Shown: positions 36,347-46,192, counted from the first letter of the stretch. The stretch: DNA of 64,000 nucleotides from Paraburkholderia bannensis NBRC 103871 (GCF_000685015.1 NZ_BAYA01000010.1:62001-126000), one strand, 5' to 3'. The notes: generated by a model not told the origin, from the sequence alone. Numbers and translations are program-made.

Positions 36347-36356
36347 CCAAATTTGG
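36347..36356. promoter_or_regulatory. CCAAATTTGG palindrome between SDR and AraC genes
   Basis: The 10-base palindrome lies in the AT-rich middle of the 133-base divergent gap. GGCAA...TTGCC arms just downstream add symmetry. It is a candidate site for the AraC protein, although AraC proteins often use direct repeats. Confidence 0.35.
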
Positions 36357-36417
36357 CAAAAAAATAAAATTGCCGTAAAAATCAGGAATCGCGCAGATCG
36401 ACAGCCGTCTTGTTGCG

Positions 36418-37452
36418 ATGCACGAACGAGAGGCGCACTGCCCGATCGCGGTTGTCCACGGAGACTCAATGGAAGCGCGCCACTGGCCAGACGAGGCCAT
36501 ACAGTTTCGAAGCTGCCGCAGCGTCGACGAACAGGCGGCGCTGCTCGACACATGGAACCAGAGCTATTGCCAGCTTTCGCGTGGCCCCTTTGACGGCTCG
36601 GTGACGTCGTTCATGGCGGGCGCCGTGAAAGTGCTGGTCGAGAAGCTCAATCGCACCGTCCATCAGCGCGGCCACGTCGACACGCGCAAGTTCGCCGTGG
36701 GCATTCCGTTTCATCTTGAGGGGCACTCGCTGCTCTCGGGCCAGGCGAGCCATCTTGAGGCCTTGCACGTTTTCTCCGGCAAGGACGGATTCGAATTTCT
36801 CTCGCCCGATCAGCACGTCTTCGTCAACCTGGAAATCGAGCCTGCCGCCGTGGCGGACGCGACGGCGCGCGCCCAGCTCGAATCGATCATCGCGCGCATC
36901 GGTGCGAAATCGGGCGTCGTGAACATCGACCCGACGCGGCTGGAACCCTTTCGGGAGGTGCTGAGAGTCTTGCTCGACAGCGTAGCGGGCGCGCCGCGCG
37001 TGCTCGCGAACCGCGATAGCGTCGCGTCCTTCGAGAAGTCCATCGTGTATGGGCTGGGCGAGGCGCTCGAACAATTCCCGCATGGCGCGCAGCACGAGCG
37101 CGGCGAGGCACGCATCGCGCGCAACTGGCAATTGGTGCGCAGCGTGCGCGATATCGTCGAAGGCTCGCCCGATTGCCCGCTGTCCGTCGCCGAGCTATGT
37201 GTGCGTATGCACGCAAGTCGCCGCACCTTGCAATACGCTTTCGAGGAGACCACCGGCATCAGCCCTCTGGCGTATATGCGCGCGGTGCGGCTCGCGGGCG
37301 TGCGCAAGGATCTCGTGCACGCCGCTTCCGTCACCGAGGTCGCGACGCGCTGGGGCTTCTGGCATTTCGGCAACTTCGCCTGCGAATATCGCGAGCAATT
37401 TGGCGAGCTGCCTAGCGAAACGTGGCGCAGGCATCGAAGCGAGACGTCGTGA
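36418..37452 (+). CDS. AraC-family transcriptional regulator
   Basis: The 344-residue protein has a variable N-terminal effector region and a C-terminal double helix-turn-helix (about residues 240-340), with LSVAELCVRMHASRRTLQYAFEETTGISPLAYMRAVRL and VTEVATRWGFWHFGNFACEYREQFGELPSETWRR. The layout is like EutR-type regulators. It is divergent from the SDR-permease unit and probably activates it. Confidence 0.88.
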   Translation: MHEREAHCPIAVVHGDSMEARHWPDEAIQFRSCRSVDEQAALLDTWNQSYCQLSRGPFDGSVTSFMAGAVKVLVEKLNRTVHQRGHVDTRKFAVGIPFHLEGHSLLSGQASHLEALHVFSGKDGFEFLSPDQHVFVNLEIEPAAVADATARAQLESIIARIGAKSGVVNIDPTRLEPFREVLRVLLDSVAGAPRVLANRDSVASFEKSIVYGLGEALEQFPHGAQHERGEARIARNWQLVRSVRDIVEGSPDCPLSVAELCVRMHASRRTLQYAFEETTGISPLAYMRAVRLAGVRKDLVHAASVTEVATRWGFWHFGNFACEYREQFGELPSETWRRHRSETS

Positions 37453-38054
37453 CGTTTGGCTTCCGCTGCGGTGAATCCCTGCTGTGGATCCCTGCTGTGG
37501 ATCCCCATTGACACGGATATTGGCGCAGGTACCATGAAATCGCCGCTATAAAAGCGCTGTCTTTATCGGAGTGTTGCGCAGCGCGACCCAGTCGGCATTC
37601 CACAATCAGTCGCCCCAGATCATGAAATTTCGTGGCCCCTTGATACAGTACGATCGAGGACATGGCGGGTTTCTCGCCATGCGCAGCGCCATTTCTTCGG
37701 CCTCGTGCACTTCTGCCAGGCCCTGCTGTTATTTCTCGATCGATACCGTCCTCTCGATTCGCTCCGTGCGCCGCCACAACTCGGCCATGTCGTGCGATTT
37801 CATCGGCGTTCGCAAGGATGAAATCGCCTCCTTGCTGCCCAAGCCCTAGCCTGCTTCTTCCCCTTCCGATTCACAACGTGCTGCGTATCGCCGGCCTTTA
37901 ACCGGTACGCGGCGGCCCGCTCTCGTCCGTTGCGCCCGCATGCTTTCGCGCGCAACACGACGACAGCGGCGAACCGGTACGCCTCGTCTGTTGCAACAGA
38001 CGCCGGGCGCGGGAACGCACATGCCGTCCCCGCTCAAACTCCACAGGAAGCAGG
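37453..38054. other. Gene-poor region upstream of the polyamine-type binding protein
   Basis: I see no supported gene in these 600 bases; a 92-codon frame at 37571-37849 has no recognisable sequence or ribosome site. A 13-base tandem repeat ATCCCTGCTGTGG occurs twice at 37475-37500, with a partial third copy. AACCGGTACGC appears twice near 37899 and 37972, and an 18-base palindrome lies near the end. Confidence 0.5.
37986..38003. promoter_or_regulatory. 18-base perfect palindrome CGTCTGTTGCAACAGACG
   Basis: The palindrome ends 51 bases before the start of the binding-protein gene. It is continuous with no spacer, so it could be an operator or, in RNA, a hairpin. No adjacent regulator gene explains it. 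Confidence 0.5.
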
Positions 38055-39161
38055 ATGAAACTTCGCCAGAGCATTCACCACGTCGCGGCCTTTTCAGTCG
38101 TTTCAGCCATCATGGCGCAGACCGCTTTTGCACAAGACGACCAGCTCAACGTCTATAACTGGTCGGATTACATTGCCCACGACACCATCCCCACGTTCGA
38201 GAAGCAGACCGGCATCAAGGTGCGCTACGACAGCTACGATAGCGACGACACCTTGCAGGCCAAGCTGCTTTCGGGCAGTTCCGGTTACGACGTGGTCGTG
38301 CCGTCCTCGGCGTATATGGCGCGGCAGATCGAAGCGGGCGTCTATCGCAAGCTCGACAAGTCGCAGTTGCCGAATCTCGCGAACCTCGATCCTCACCTCA
38401 TGAAACTGGTGAGCGACGCCGACCCCGGCAATCAATACGGTGTGCCATGGGCATGGGGCACGGACGGCATTGCCTATAACACGCAGGAGGTCAAGAAGGC
38501 GCTTGGCGGCGCGCTGCCGCCCGATTCGTGGGCGCTGGTGTTCGACCCGGACAATCTCGCGAAGCTCAAGAGTTGCGGCGTGTCGTTTCTCGATTCGGCG
38601 TCCGATGTATTTCCCGCCGTGCTGCAATACCTGCACCGCAATCCCAACAGCACGAATCCCGCCGACTATATGGCCGCCTACGACGTCCTGAAGAAAGTGC
38701 GGCCCTATATCACGCAGTTCAATTCGTCGGGTTACATCAACGATCTCGCGAACAACGACATGTGCGTGGCGGTCGCATACTCGGGCGACGCGGGCATTGC
38801 GCGACGCCGTGCCCTGGAAGCGAAACGCAGCTACCAGATCGGGTTCGTGAACCCACAGGAAGGCGGTCTCGTGTGGTTCGACATGATGGCCATTCCAAAA
38901 GACGCGCCGCATCCGGAAGCCGCGCTCAAATGGATCAATTACATCGAAGACCCGAAGACGAGCGCGGCCATTACCAACGAAGTGTTCTATCCAACCGCGA
39001 ACCGTGCGTCGATGCCGCTCGTGCAGGCGTCGATCGCGAAAGACCCGGTCACCTTTCCCGCCGACGAGGTGCTCGACAAGATGACGGTCATGCGTCCGCA
39101 ACCGCCTGCCATCATGCGCCTGCAAAATCGCTTGTGGGCGCAACTTAAATCGGGCACCTGA
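38055..39161 (+). CDS. Polyamine-type ABC substrate-binding protein (PotF-like)
   Basis: The 368-residue periplasmic protein has a signal peptide (cleavage after AFA, about residue 26) and the PotD/PotF pattern: LNVYNWSDYIAHDTIPTFEKQTGIKVRYD, YDVVVPSSAYMARQIEAG, VPWAWGTDGIAYN. It should bind putrescine or a related amine. No ATPase or permease genes are adjacent, so it works with a transporter encoded elsewhere or in signalling. GGAAGCAGG precedes the ATG. Confidence 0.9.
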   Translation: MKLRQSIHHVAAFSVVSAIMAQTAFAQDDQLNVYNWSDYIAHDTIPTFEKQTGIKVRYDSYDSDDTLQAKLLSGSSGYDVVVPSSAYMARQIEAGVYRKLDKSQLPNLANLDPHLMKLVSDADPGNQYGVPWAWGTDGIAYNTQEVKKALGGALPPDSWALVFDPDNLAKLKSCGVSFLDSASDVFPAVLQYLHRNPNSTNPADYMAAYDVLKKVRPYITQFNSSGYINDLANNDMCVAVAYSGDAGIARRRALEAKRSYQIGFVNPQEGGLVWFDMMAIPKDAPHPEAALKWINYIEDPKTSAAITNEVFYPTANRASMPLVQASIAKDPVTFPADEVLDKMTVMRPQPPAIMRLQNRLWAQLKSGT

Positions 39162-39201
39162 TCCACGAGTCGCGCTTCGTTCCTGCCGGACGCCCAGGCC
39201 A

Positions 39202-40569
39202 TCACGTGGCGCTCGGCGGAATGAGGCGCGCCTTCGTCAAGCTGTACGCGATGCCGGCGAAAATCTGGTTCAGGCTTTGCGTACTGCTCGCGTTCGTGCA
39301 GGTATCCGAATAGAAATCGGCCTGGTTGCTCGCTATCGACTGCATGGTGCCACAGGCCGTCAGCGTGTCGGCGCCGTCGGCGCATGACGGCGCGCTTGCG
39401 CCTTCGCCGCCCAGGTAGGCCACGGTGTAGATGGTCGTGCCGCTGCTTTTGGCCGTCGCCGCCGTATTGATCGCGGCCTGGCATTCGCTGCCATACACGT
39501 ACTTCGATCCGCCCGATTGGCCGAAGACGTTGCCAAGTTGCGTCGTGCTGGCCGTCGCGATGCCGTCGCTCAGCAGCACGATCGCGTTCTTGCCCGCCGG
39601 ATTCTGGCTCTGCGAAAAACTCGTGAGCGCCGCGTTGGCCGAGGCGATCGCCTGCGCGTAGAAGGTGCCCAGGCCACCCGGCGCGCTGATGCCGCCGCAC
39701 TTGCTGCTCGCTCCGCCCAATGCCTGTACGACACCCGAACTCGTGCTCAACACTCCGCCACTGAGATAGCCGCCACCCAGTGGCGAAATCTGATAGGTGG
39801 CATTCGATCCGGAAGCGCCCACGGCCGAATAGCCGTTCTGGCCGGTGGAGACCACGCCCGGTTCAGTCGACGAGCATGAAAAGCTATAGCCGGACGACGA
39901 AGGACTGATCGGCGGAAACACCATCAAGCCGACGTTGTCTCCCGCAAGCGACAGTCCGGTCAGCAGCTGCAATGCGCCTGCCTCGGCGCAGGCGAGGCGG
40001 GTGAGCGCCACGCCGCTCGAATTCTTGCAGTTGCTGTCGGTCGTCGTCGCCATCGACCGTGTCGTGTCCAGCACGATCATGACGTTGTACGGCGTGGCAC
40101 CAAAGCCCGCGCCCGCTTTCGACGTCGCGGAAATCGTCTTTGCATTGATGCCGAAGATGCGCGCGAAGAACAGCGGAACGCTCGCCTGCTGCGTGACCTG
40201 GATGCCGTTATAGGTCGATACCGCCTGCGATGCCGGCAGCGGTACGCTGGCTGTGCTCAGCGCAAGGCCCTGAACCGTCGTGCTCGTGACCGTCACGCCG
40301 TTGGGCAGCGTATTGATGCCCTGCCCGGCCGCGTAGGCCTTCGCGTCCGCGAATGCCGTCGCCGATGCGCTCTTCCACAGATCCATCGCTCCCGCCATGG
40401 CAGCGGCGTCGGTGCCCGCCTGCAAGCGGCGCTGACTGAATGCGATGTAACCAATGTCGATCGATAGCGCGGCAAAGCCCAGCAACACGATCAATGACAG
40501 CGCAACCATCACTGATACGGCGCCGCGCTGCCTGGCGCGTCGCGAACGGCGACCTGAATATCTGCTCAT
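39202..40569 (-). CDS. tadG: TadG-like pilus assembly protein with von Willebrand A domain
   Basis: The 455-residue protein has an N-terminal TadE/G-type membrane helix after a RQRGAVSVMVALSLIVLLGF segment. The vWA-like part contains a MIDAS-type DTTRSM motif, a slight variant of DxSxS, and an IVLLSDGIA strand. It is last in the Tad operon and likely a minor pseudopilin or surface-exposed component. ATG 40569 is chosen with GGGGGA just upstream; five codons earlier another ATG exists. Confidence 0.85.
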   Translation of the reverse strand: MSRYSGRRSRRARQRGAVSVMVALSLIVLLGFAALSIDIGYIAFSQRRLQAGTDAAAMAGAMDLWKSASATAFADAKAYAAGQGINTLPNGVTVTSTTVQGLALSTASVPLPASQAVSTYNGIQVTQQASVPLFFARIFGINAKTISATSKAGAGFGATPYNVMIVLDTTRSMATTTDSNCKNSSGVALTRLACAEAGALQLLTGLSLAGDNVGLMVFPPISPSSSGYSFSCSSTEPGVVSTGQNGYSAVGASGSNATYQISPLGGGYLSGGVLSTSSGVVQALGGASSKCGGISAPGGLGTFYAQAIASANAALTSFSQSQNPAGKNAIVLLSDGIATASTTQLGNVFGQSGGSKYVYGSECQAAINTAATAKSSGTTIYTVAYLGGEGASAPSCADGADTLTACGTMQSIASNQADFYSDTCTNASSTQSLNQIFAGIAYSLTKARLIPPSAT

Positions 40570-40598
40570 GATGTCCCCCGACATGGATTACTTATGGT

Positions 40599-41036
40599 TC
40601 ACTGCACGCGCGCGACAGCGGTCGTCGTCAGCGTGGACGGCATGGCCGCAATGCCGAATATCGCGCCGCGCAACAGCGGCGTGAATGCGTATGCGACCGT
40701 GACCGCGGCTGCCTGCCCTGTCCCGTTGGTCAACGCCGTCGCGCATGACGTATCGCTGTTGCACTGCGTGCCGTTGACGGACGTCGTGAGCGTGAGGTTC
40801 TGCGACTTGAGCCACGACGATGACGACGTCATCTGCGTCTGTGTCGAACTGTAGGGCGTGGCCGCGCCGCGCTGGAACGCGAAATTCTGTGCAGCCGCCG
40901 ACGCCGCGCTGGCCACCATCACGGAATACCCAAGCAACCAGCCTAACTGGGCGATGCCAAGCGCAATGGTGATCAGCACCGGGGCGGCAAGGGCCAGTTC
41001 GACAGCCACGATGCCTTTTTCGCGTTTGCGTTGCAT
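40599..41036 (-). CDS. TadE/TadF-like minor pseudopilin
   Basis: The 145-residue protein carries the GIVAVELALAAPVLITIALGIAQLGW helix and the conserved Glu of TadE-like pseudopilins, which are processed by the operon's prepilin peptidase. ATG 41036 has GGGGGAG four bases before it. It probably corresponds to tadF; assignment between E and F rests only on order. Confidence 0.8.
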   Translation of the reverse strand: MQRKREKGIVAVELALAAPVLITIALGIAQLGWLLGYSVMVASAASAAAQNFAFQRGAATPYSSTQTQMTSSSSWLKSQNLTLTTSVNGTQCNSDTSCATALTNGTGQAAAVTVAYAFTPLLRGAIFGIAAMPSTLTTTAVARVQ

Positions 41037-41068
41037 GACACTCCCCCGCTTGTAACTGGCCCGGTGGT

Positions 41069-41542
41069 TCATTGCACGGCCACCGATGCGTTCGCGCTCA
41101 TGGTCGACGGCATGAGCGAGCCAAGACCCAAAAGCGAGCCGCGGAACGGTGCCGCGAATTGATAGCTGATCGATACGCTCGCCAACGTTCCCGCCGCCGG
41201 CGGCTGGCTGAGCGTGCCCAGCGCCGTCGCGCAGGTGGCGTCCCCCGTTTTCCCGCTACAGGTCGTCGTCGCGCCCGACGACACGACGGCGATGGTCACG
41301 CTCTGCGCGCCGGACAGGCTGCCCGTCGCGGACTGTACCGCGCCCGAGGTATCCGTATAGGGCGTCGCAAAGCCCCGCTCCGACGCCAACAGCCGCGCCC
41401 CCGCCGAAGCCGCACTATTCAGTACGACGTAGTTGCTCATCCACCAGCCCACCTGGACGATGGAAAACATCATGAATAGCAGCACGGGCAACCCCAGGGC
41501 AAATTCCACGATTGCCGTTCCTCGTTGACGTTTCGCATTCAT
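41069..41542 (-). CDS. tadE: TadE-like minor pseudopilin
   Basis: The 157-residue protein starts MNAKRQRGTAIVEFALGLPVLLFMMFSIVQVGWW, a TadE prepilin-like helix with Glu near the cleavage region, followed by a Ser/Ala/Thr-rich periplasmic part. It is similar to the next gene downstream, so the pair looks like a duplication. A GGGGAG lies before the ATG. Confidence 0.84.
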   Translation of the reverse strand: MNAKRQRGTAIVEFALGLPVLLFMMFSIVQVGWWMSNYVVLNSAASAGARLLASERGFATPYTDTSGAVQSATGSLSGAQSVTIAVVSSGATTTCSGKTGDATCATALGTLSQPPAAGTLASVSISYQFAAPFRGSLLGLGSLMPSTMSANASVAVQ

Positions 41543-41558
41543 TTCGTGCTCCCCGGTG

Positions 41559-42530
41559 TCAACCGCCTGCGCCCACGCTCGGCAGCAACGAGCGATAAAT
41601 GTTGATGCACGCCGGCCCCGCGAGCACCACCATCAGCGCCGGGAAGACGCAGAACAGCAGCGGCATCATCAGTTTCAGCGAGATCTTCGCGGCCTGCTCC
41701 TCGGCCCGCATGCGCCGGCGCGTGCGCAGCGTATCGGAGAGCACGCGCAGCGACGCGCCAATGCCCGTGCCGAACCGGTCTGCCTGGATCAGCAGGGTGC
41801 TGAATGCTTCGATATCCTCGACGCCCGTGCGAAGCGAAAAATTGCGCAACGCCGTGGCCTTAGCGAATCCCGAACGCAACTCCAGCAGCATCAGTTCGAG
41901 TTCGCTCGCGACCAGCGGACTGCCTAGCTGGATCTCCTTCGCGACTCTCATCAGCGCGGCGTCGAGCCCAAGACCGGCTTCGACGCAGACCGTCAGCAGG
42001 TCGAGCGCGTCTGGAAAATCCTCGAAAATCGTACGTTGCCGGGTTGCGACGCGTCGCGCCAATACGAGGTTCGGCAAATAGAAGCCGAACGATGCGAGCG
42101 CAACGAGAATCATCCAGAAGACCGTGGTGCTGGTCTCGATCCTGGTGCCGATGAGCCACACGAGCGCGGGCAGCGGAAACAGGAGCGCGAGCGCGGTCTT
42201 GGCGGCGAAGAAAATCGCCACGGCATGCGGCGTGCGCCAGCCCGCATTGACGAGTTTCAGGCGCACGACCGAGCCCTCCCAACCCTCCTTCGGGAGCGCC
42301 AGCTTCGAGATGGGCTGCGAGATTTCGGCAATCGTTTCAAGCCACTTGTTCCCTTCCTCGCCTGCGGCCTGAGCGTTCTCAGCGGACGGATTCAGCGGCG
42401 AACCAAACTGTTCGATGCGGCGGCGTCCGTGTTTCGACGAAAACATCTGCATCGACGCCAGCACGACGAGAAAGACCACGGCGAACACGCCGGTAATCAT
42501 CGCAATCTGGGTCATATTCAAGGCTTGCAT
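41559..42530 (-). CDS. tadC: Tad pilus inner membrane platform protein TadC
   Basis: The 323-residue protein is a type II secretion F-domain protein (IFEDFPDALDLLTVCVEAGLGLDAALMRVAKE, IEAFSTLLIQADRFGTGIGASLRVLSD) with about four membrane helices. With TadB it forms the inner membrane base of the pilus machine. Confidence 0.92.
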   Translation of the reverse strand: MQALNMTQIAMITGVFAVVFLVVLASMQMFSSKHGRRRIEQFGSPLNPSAENAQAAGEEGNKWLETIAEISQPISKLALPKEGWEGSVVRLKLVNAGWRTPHAVAIFFAAKTALALLFPLPALVWLIGTRIETSTTVFWMILVALASFGFYLPNLVLARRVATRQRTIFEDFPDALDLLTVCVEAGLGLDAALMRVAKEIQLGSPLVASELELMLLELRSGFAKATALRNFSLRTGVEDIEAFSTLLIQADRFGTGIGASLRVLSDTLRTRRRMRAEEQAAKISLKLMMPLLFCVFPALMVVLAGPACINIYRSLLPSVGAGG

Positions 42531-42581
42531 GTTGTCTCCCTGCCTGTCCGGTTCTTCCGTTTCATCCGGTTCGCCATGCCT

Positions 42582-43559
42582 TCACACGCGCAACGCCACG
42601 ACGCGCGACATCCATATCACGCCCACGACGATGCCCGAGAGCGCCATGCCGATCATCTTCAGGCCCACCGGATCCTGCCAGAGCACCTGCATGAAGTCGG
42701 GATTCAGGAACATCATCGCCGTGCCGACGAGGAACGGCATCAGGCCGAGTATCCACGCGGAGAGACGGCCTTCGGCGGAAAGCACCCGCACCTTGTCGAA
42801 CAGCTTGAAACGCTCGCGGATCAGCACGGTGATGCCGTCGAGCACTTCCGCGAGATTGCCGCCGGTCTCGCGCTGGATCAGCACGGCGATCACGAAATAG
42901 CGCAGATCGCGAATCGGCACGCGCGTGGCGAGGTTCGCCAGCGCCTCGTTCAGCGAGACGCCGTAGTTGATCTCGTCGAAGGTGGCGCGAAATTCGCCGC
43001 CCATCGGTTCGGCAAACTCGGTGCCGACCATATCGATCGCGACGCTGAAGGCGTGCCCCGAGCGCAGCGAACGCGCGAGCATGTCACACGCTTCGGGCAA
43101 CTGGCGTTCGAGACTACGCAGTCGCTTCGCGCGCTTGCGGCGCACGTAAAGCAGCGGCAACGCCCCGGAAAGCAGCGAAAACAGCGCAACCACCGGCAAC
43201 GGTGCAGGCGAAAGCATCGCAAACGCGAACGTGAACGGCGGGACGACGGCACAGGTCATGAGCAGGCGCGCCACCGACCACCGCATGCCGGCCTGCTGCA
43301 GGAAGCGGTCGATACCCTGCACGCGCGGCAGCATCATCAATGCACGTTCGAGTGGTGTCGCGTCGCTGAGCAAACGCTGCTTCAGGATCGACAGTCGCTC
43401 GCTGCTGACGTGACCGCCCGCCGAAATCGTGCGAATGCGCGACTCGACGCGACGCGCGACGGGGCCGTGGTTGCTGTTCCACCAGATATACGCGCCCTCC
43501 ATCGCCAATACCACGGCGACGAACAGCAGGATGGCGGTCGCATAGAAGATCGGACTCAT
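42582..43559 (-). CDS. tadB: Tad pilus inner membrane platform protein TadB
   Basis: The 325-residue protein has N-terminal membrane helices, a type II secretion F domain (LPEACDMLARSLRSGHAFSVAIDMVG, FVIAVLIQRETGGNLAEVLDGI) and C-terminal helices. GGAGACC lies before the ATG. It partners TadC above the TadA ATPase. Confidence 0.92.
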   Translation of the reverse strand: MSPIFYATAILLFVAVVLAMEGAYIWWNSNHGPVARRVESRIRTISAGGHVSSERLSILKQRLLSDATPLERALMMLPRVQGIDRFLQQAGMRWSVARLLMTCAVVPPFTFAFAMLSPAPLPVVALFSLLSGALPLLYVRRKRAKRLRSLERQLPEACDMLARSLRSGHAFSVAIDMVGTEFAEPMGGEFRATFDEINYGVSLNEALANLATRVPIRDLRYFVIAVLIQRETGGNLAEVLDGITVLIRERFKLFDKVRVLSAEGRLSAWILGLMPFLVGTAMMFLNPDFMQVLWQDPVGLKMIGMALSGIVVGVIWMSRVVALRV

Positions 43560-43617
43560 GCTGGTCTCCGGTCACAAAGCGATATTGGATACACGCGGTC
43601 GAAAACGCCCATGACGT

Positions 43618-44994
43618 TCACGCAGCTTCGAAGCGCCGTGCCGGATCGTAAGTCGTATCCGGCAGATGGATGCCGAATCCCTCCAACCGCTCGCTAAATC
43701 GCGGGCGCACGCCCGTGGCATGAAACGCGCCGCGCACATTGCCGTTCGCACCGACGCCGCTGCGCTTGAACGTAAAGATCTCCTGCATATTGATCATGTC
43801 GCCTTCCATGCCGGTCAGCTCCGAAATGCTGACGATCTTGCGCCGTCCGTCGGTCAGGCGCGCGACCTGCACCACCACCGTAATCGCCGAGGCGATCTGC
43901 TGGCGCATCGTCTTGGGCGGCAGCGCAAGCCCCCCCATGCCGATCATGTTTTCGAGGCGAGTGAGTGCGTCGCGCGGCGTATTCGCGTGAATGGTGGCGA
44001 GCGATCCTTCGTGGCCCGTGTTCATCGCATTGAGCATGTCGAGCGCTTCGGCGCCGCGCACTTCGCCCAGGATGATGCGATCGGGCCGCATACGCAGCGC
44101 GTTTTTCACAAGCGTGCGCTGGGTGATCTCGCCGCGCCCTTCGATATTCTCGGGACGCGTTTCGAGTCGAAGCACATGCGGCTGACGCAATTGCAGTTCC
44201 GCAGCGTCTTCGATGGTGACGATCCGTTCGTCGGCGGGAATGGAACCCGAGAGCAGGTTCAGCAAGGTCGTCTTGCCGCTGCCCGTGCCGCCCGAAACCA
44301 GGATGTTGATCTTCGCGCGCGAGAGCGCGTCGAGCACTTCCGCCATCGGCGGCGTGAGCGTCTGCAGGGCGATCATGTCGGACACCTGCAACGGCTTGCC
44401 CCCAAAACGCCGGATCGAAATCAACGGGCCATCGACGGCCGCCGGCGGAATGATGGCATTCAGGCGCGAGCCGTCGGGCAAGCGCGCATCGACCATCGGG
44501 CTCGATTCGTCGATACGACGGCCGACGCGCGAGACGATTTTTTCGATCACCTTCATCAGGTGCGCATCGTCGTAGAAAGTCACGTCGCTCAATTCGAGCC
44601 GCCCTCTACGTTCGATATAAACCTGGCTGCCCGTGTTGACGAGAATGTCCGAAATCGTCGGATCGCGCAGCAACACTTCGAGCGGGCCAAAGCCGAACAT
44701 TTCGTCGTAGACGTCGGTGACCAGTTGGCGCCGCTCAAGATCGTTAGCCGGCACCTTTAGATCCTCCAGGATACGCGCGATGAGCGCGGCGATTTCCTGG
44801 CGCACCTGTTCGGCAGGCAGCCGCGAGAGACGCTCCAGTTCGACGCGATCGAGCACGGCCTGATGAATGTCGCGCTTGAGCTTCTGATAGGCGGCGCGCA
44901 GCAGGCTGGCCGATCCGCTCGACGATTCGTTCGACGATCCGGCGCGCTCGGCTTGCGGCGCGCGCTGGGCATGCAGATGGTCACGAAGCGACAT
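43618..44994 (-). CDS. tadA: Tad pilus secretion ATPase TadA/CpaF
   Basis: The 458-residue ATPase has Walker A GGTGSGKTT, an Asp box and the TIHANT segment of CpaF-type secretion ATPases. It powers pilin extension and retraction. ATG 44994 (MSLRDHLHAQR) is chosen for its AGGAG six bases upstream; it overlaps the end of tadZ by 14 bases, which suggests coupling. Confidence 0.94.
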   Translation of the reverse strand: MSLRDHLHAQRAPQAERAGSSNESSSGSASLLRAAYQKLKRDIHQAVLDRVELERLSRLPAEQVRQEIAALIARILEDLKVPANDLERRQLVTDVYDEMFGFGPLEVLLRDPTISDILVNTGSQVYIERRGRLELSDVTFYDDAHLMKVIEKIVSRVGRRIDESSPMVDARLPDGSRLNAIIPPAAVDGPLISIRRFGGKPLQVSDMIALQTLTPPMAEVLDALSRAKINILVSGGTGSGKTTLLNLLSGSIPADERIVTIEDAAELQLRQPHVLRLETRPENIEGRGEITQRTLVKNALRMRPDRIILGEVRGAEALDMLNAMNTGHEGSLATIHANTPRDALTRLENMIGMGGLALPPKTMRQQIASAITVVVQVARLTDGRRKIVSISELTGMEGDMINMQEIFTFKRSGVGANGNVRGAFHATGVRPRFSERLEGFGIHLPDTTYDPARRFEAA

Positions 44995-46192
44995 GGTGGG
45001 CTCCTGCCTGAACGACATCACCGCGCAAACGCGCGAATAGCGACCTGGATCGGGTTTGCTCGCGCCGCGGAGCGTCGGCATTGCCCGCGATCTGCGCTGC
45101 GATTTCCTGCACGGCGCGCGCGACATGGCCATTACCGGCCCTGGCGATCGGCATGCCCTGATTCACTGCCGCCAGCACGGCGCGTGGGTCATCCGGAATC
45201 ACGTGATTCGGCCGCATGCCCAGCACCTGTTCGAGCGCGGCGCGCGTGCGCTCGTCGTGGCGCGTATAGCGGTTCAGCAGCAGGCGCATCTGGGTGGGCG
45301 CGTAGCCGAGCGAGACCAGGATCTCCTGCAGCCTGCGCGCGGCGCGCACGCCCGGCATCGTGGCCTGCAACACAAGCTGGATCTGCGTGCTGCGATCGAG
45401 TGCGAGGATCGACAGCGGGTTGAGGGTCTGGCCGACATCGACGATCACGAAGTCGTAGCGCGGCACGGCAAGGCCAAGGATCCATTCGAGCCGCTCGGCC
45501 TGGATATCCGCCGCTTTCACCGGATCGCCCGCGCCCGCGAGAATGTCGAAGCTGTCGCTCACATGCACGACGCAGGCGCCAAAAAACGCGCCGTCCATGC
45601 GTTCGACTTCGGCGCACATTTGCGGCAGCGTGGACGGAGGCGTTTCGTCGGTGACGAGAAACGCGGCATCGCCGAACAGCTGGCACAGGTCGACCAGCAG
45701 CACGCGCTTGCCGCGCTGATTCGACAGCGCATGCGCGACGTTGCTCGCGATAAAGCTCGTGCCCACGCCGCCCTTGCACGATACGAACGAGACCACCTGG
45801 GTCTCGCGCGCATTGCGCTGGCTGTGCTGCGTTTGCGCGCGCAGCAACGCCTCTTCCAGCGAGTGGCGTTCGAGCGGCCAGCTCAGCACGTCGCGAAATC
45901 CCGCGCGCATCGCTGCGATCAAGGTGTGCTGAGATGCGTCAGGTGCGACCAGGATGCAGGTCAGGTGCTTGTGCTCGCGGCACAGGCGCCCCGTGGCATC
46001 GAGCGAACCGGCGTCGATCGAACCCGCATCGACGATTAGCATATCGAACAAATCCAGGCTGTCGCCGCGCTCAAGCAACACCGAGGCGTCGCCGCACACG
46101 CGCGTCGTCCGGTAGTTGCCGCATTCGCCGACCAGATTCATGATCTGCGCAAGCCTGGCGGGATCTGTCGAGAGAGTGAGAATGTCGATCAT
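44981..46192 (-). CDS. tadZ: Tad pilus localisation protein TadZ/CpaE
   Basis: The 403-residue protein has an N-terminal atypical receiver-like domain and a MinD/ParA-type ATPase with a deviant Walker A (SCKGGVGTSFIASN). CpaE/TadZ proteins place the pilus machine at the cell pole. It overlaps tadA. Confidence 0.9.
   Translation of the reverse strand: MIDILTLSTDPARLAQIMNLVGECGNYRTTRVCGDASVLLERGDSLDLFDMLIVDAGSIDAGSLDATGRLCREHKHLTCILVAPDASQHTLIAAMRAGFRDVLSWPLERHSLEEALLRAQTQHSQRNARETQVVSFVSCKGGVGTSFIASNVAHALSNQRGKRVLLVDLCQLFGDAAFLVTDETPPSTLPQMCAEVERMDGAFFGACVVHVSDSFDILAGAGDPVKAADIQAERLEWILGLAVPRYDFVIVDVGQTLNPLSILALDRSTQIQLVLQATMPGVRAARRLQEILVSLGYAPTQMRLLLNRYTRHDERTRAALEQVLGMRPNHVIPDDPRAVLAAVNQGMPIARAGNGHVARAVQEIAAQIAGNADAPRREQTRSRSLFARLRGDVVQAGAHHVAS

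Noticed and set aside
37571..37849. 92-codon frame upstream of the PotF-like gene
   Set aside because: No ribosome site, mixed composition and no familiar sequence; left as intergenic.
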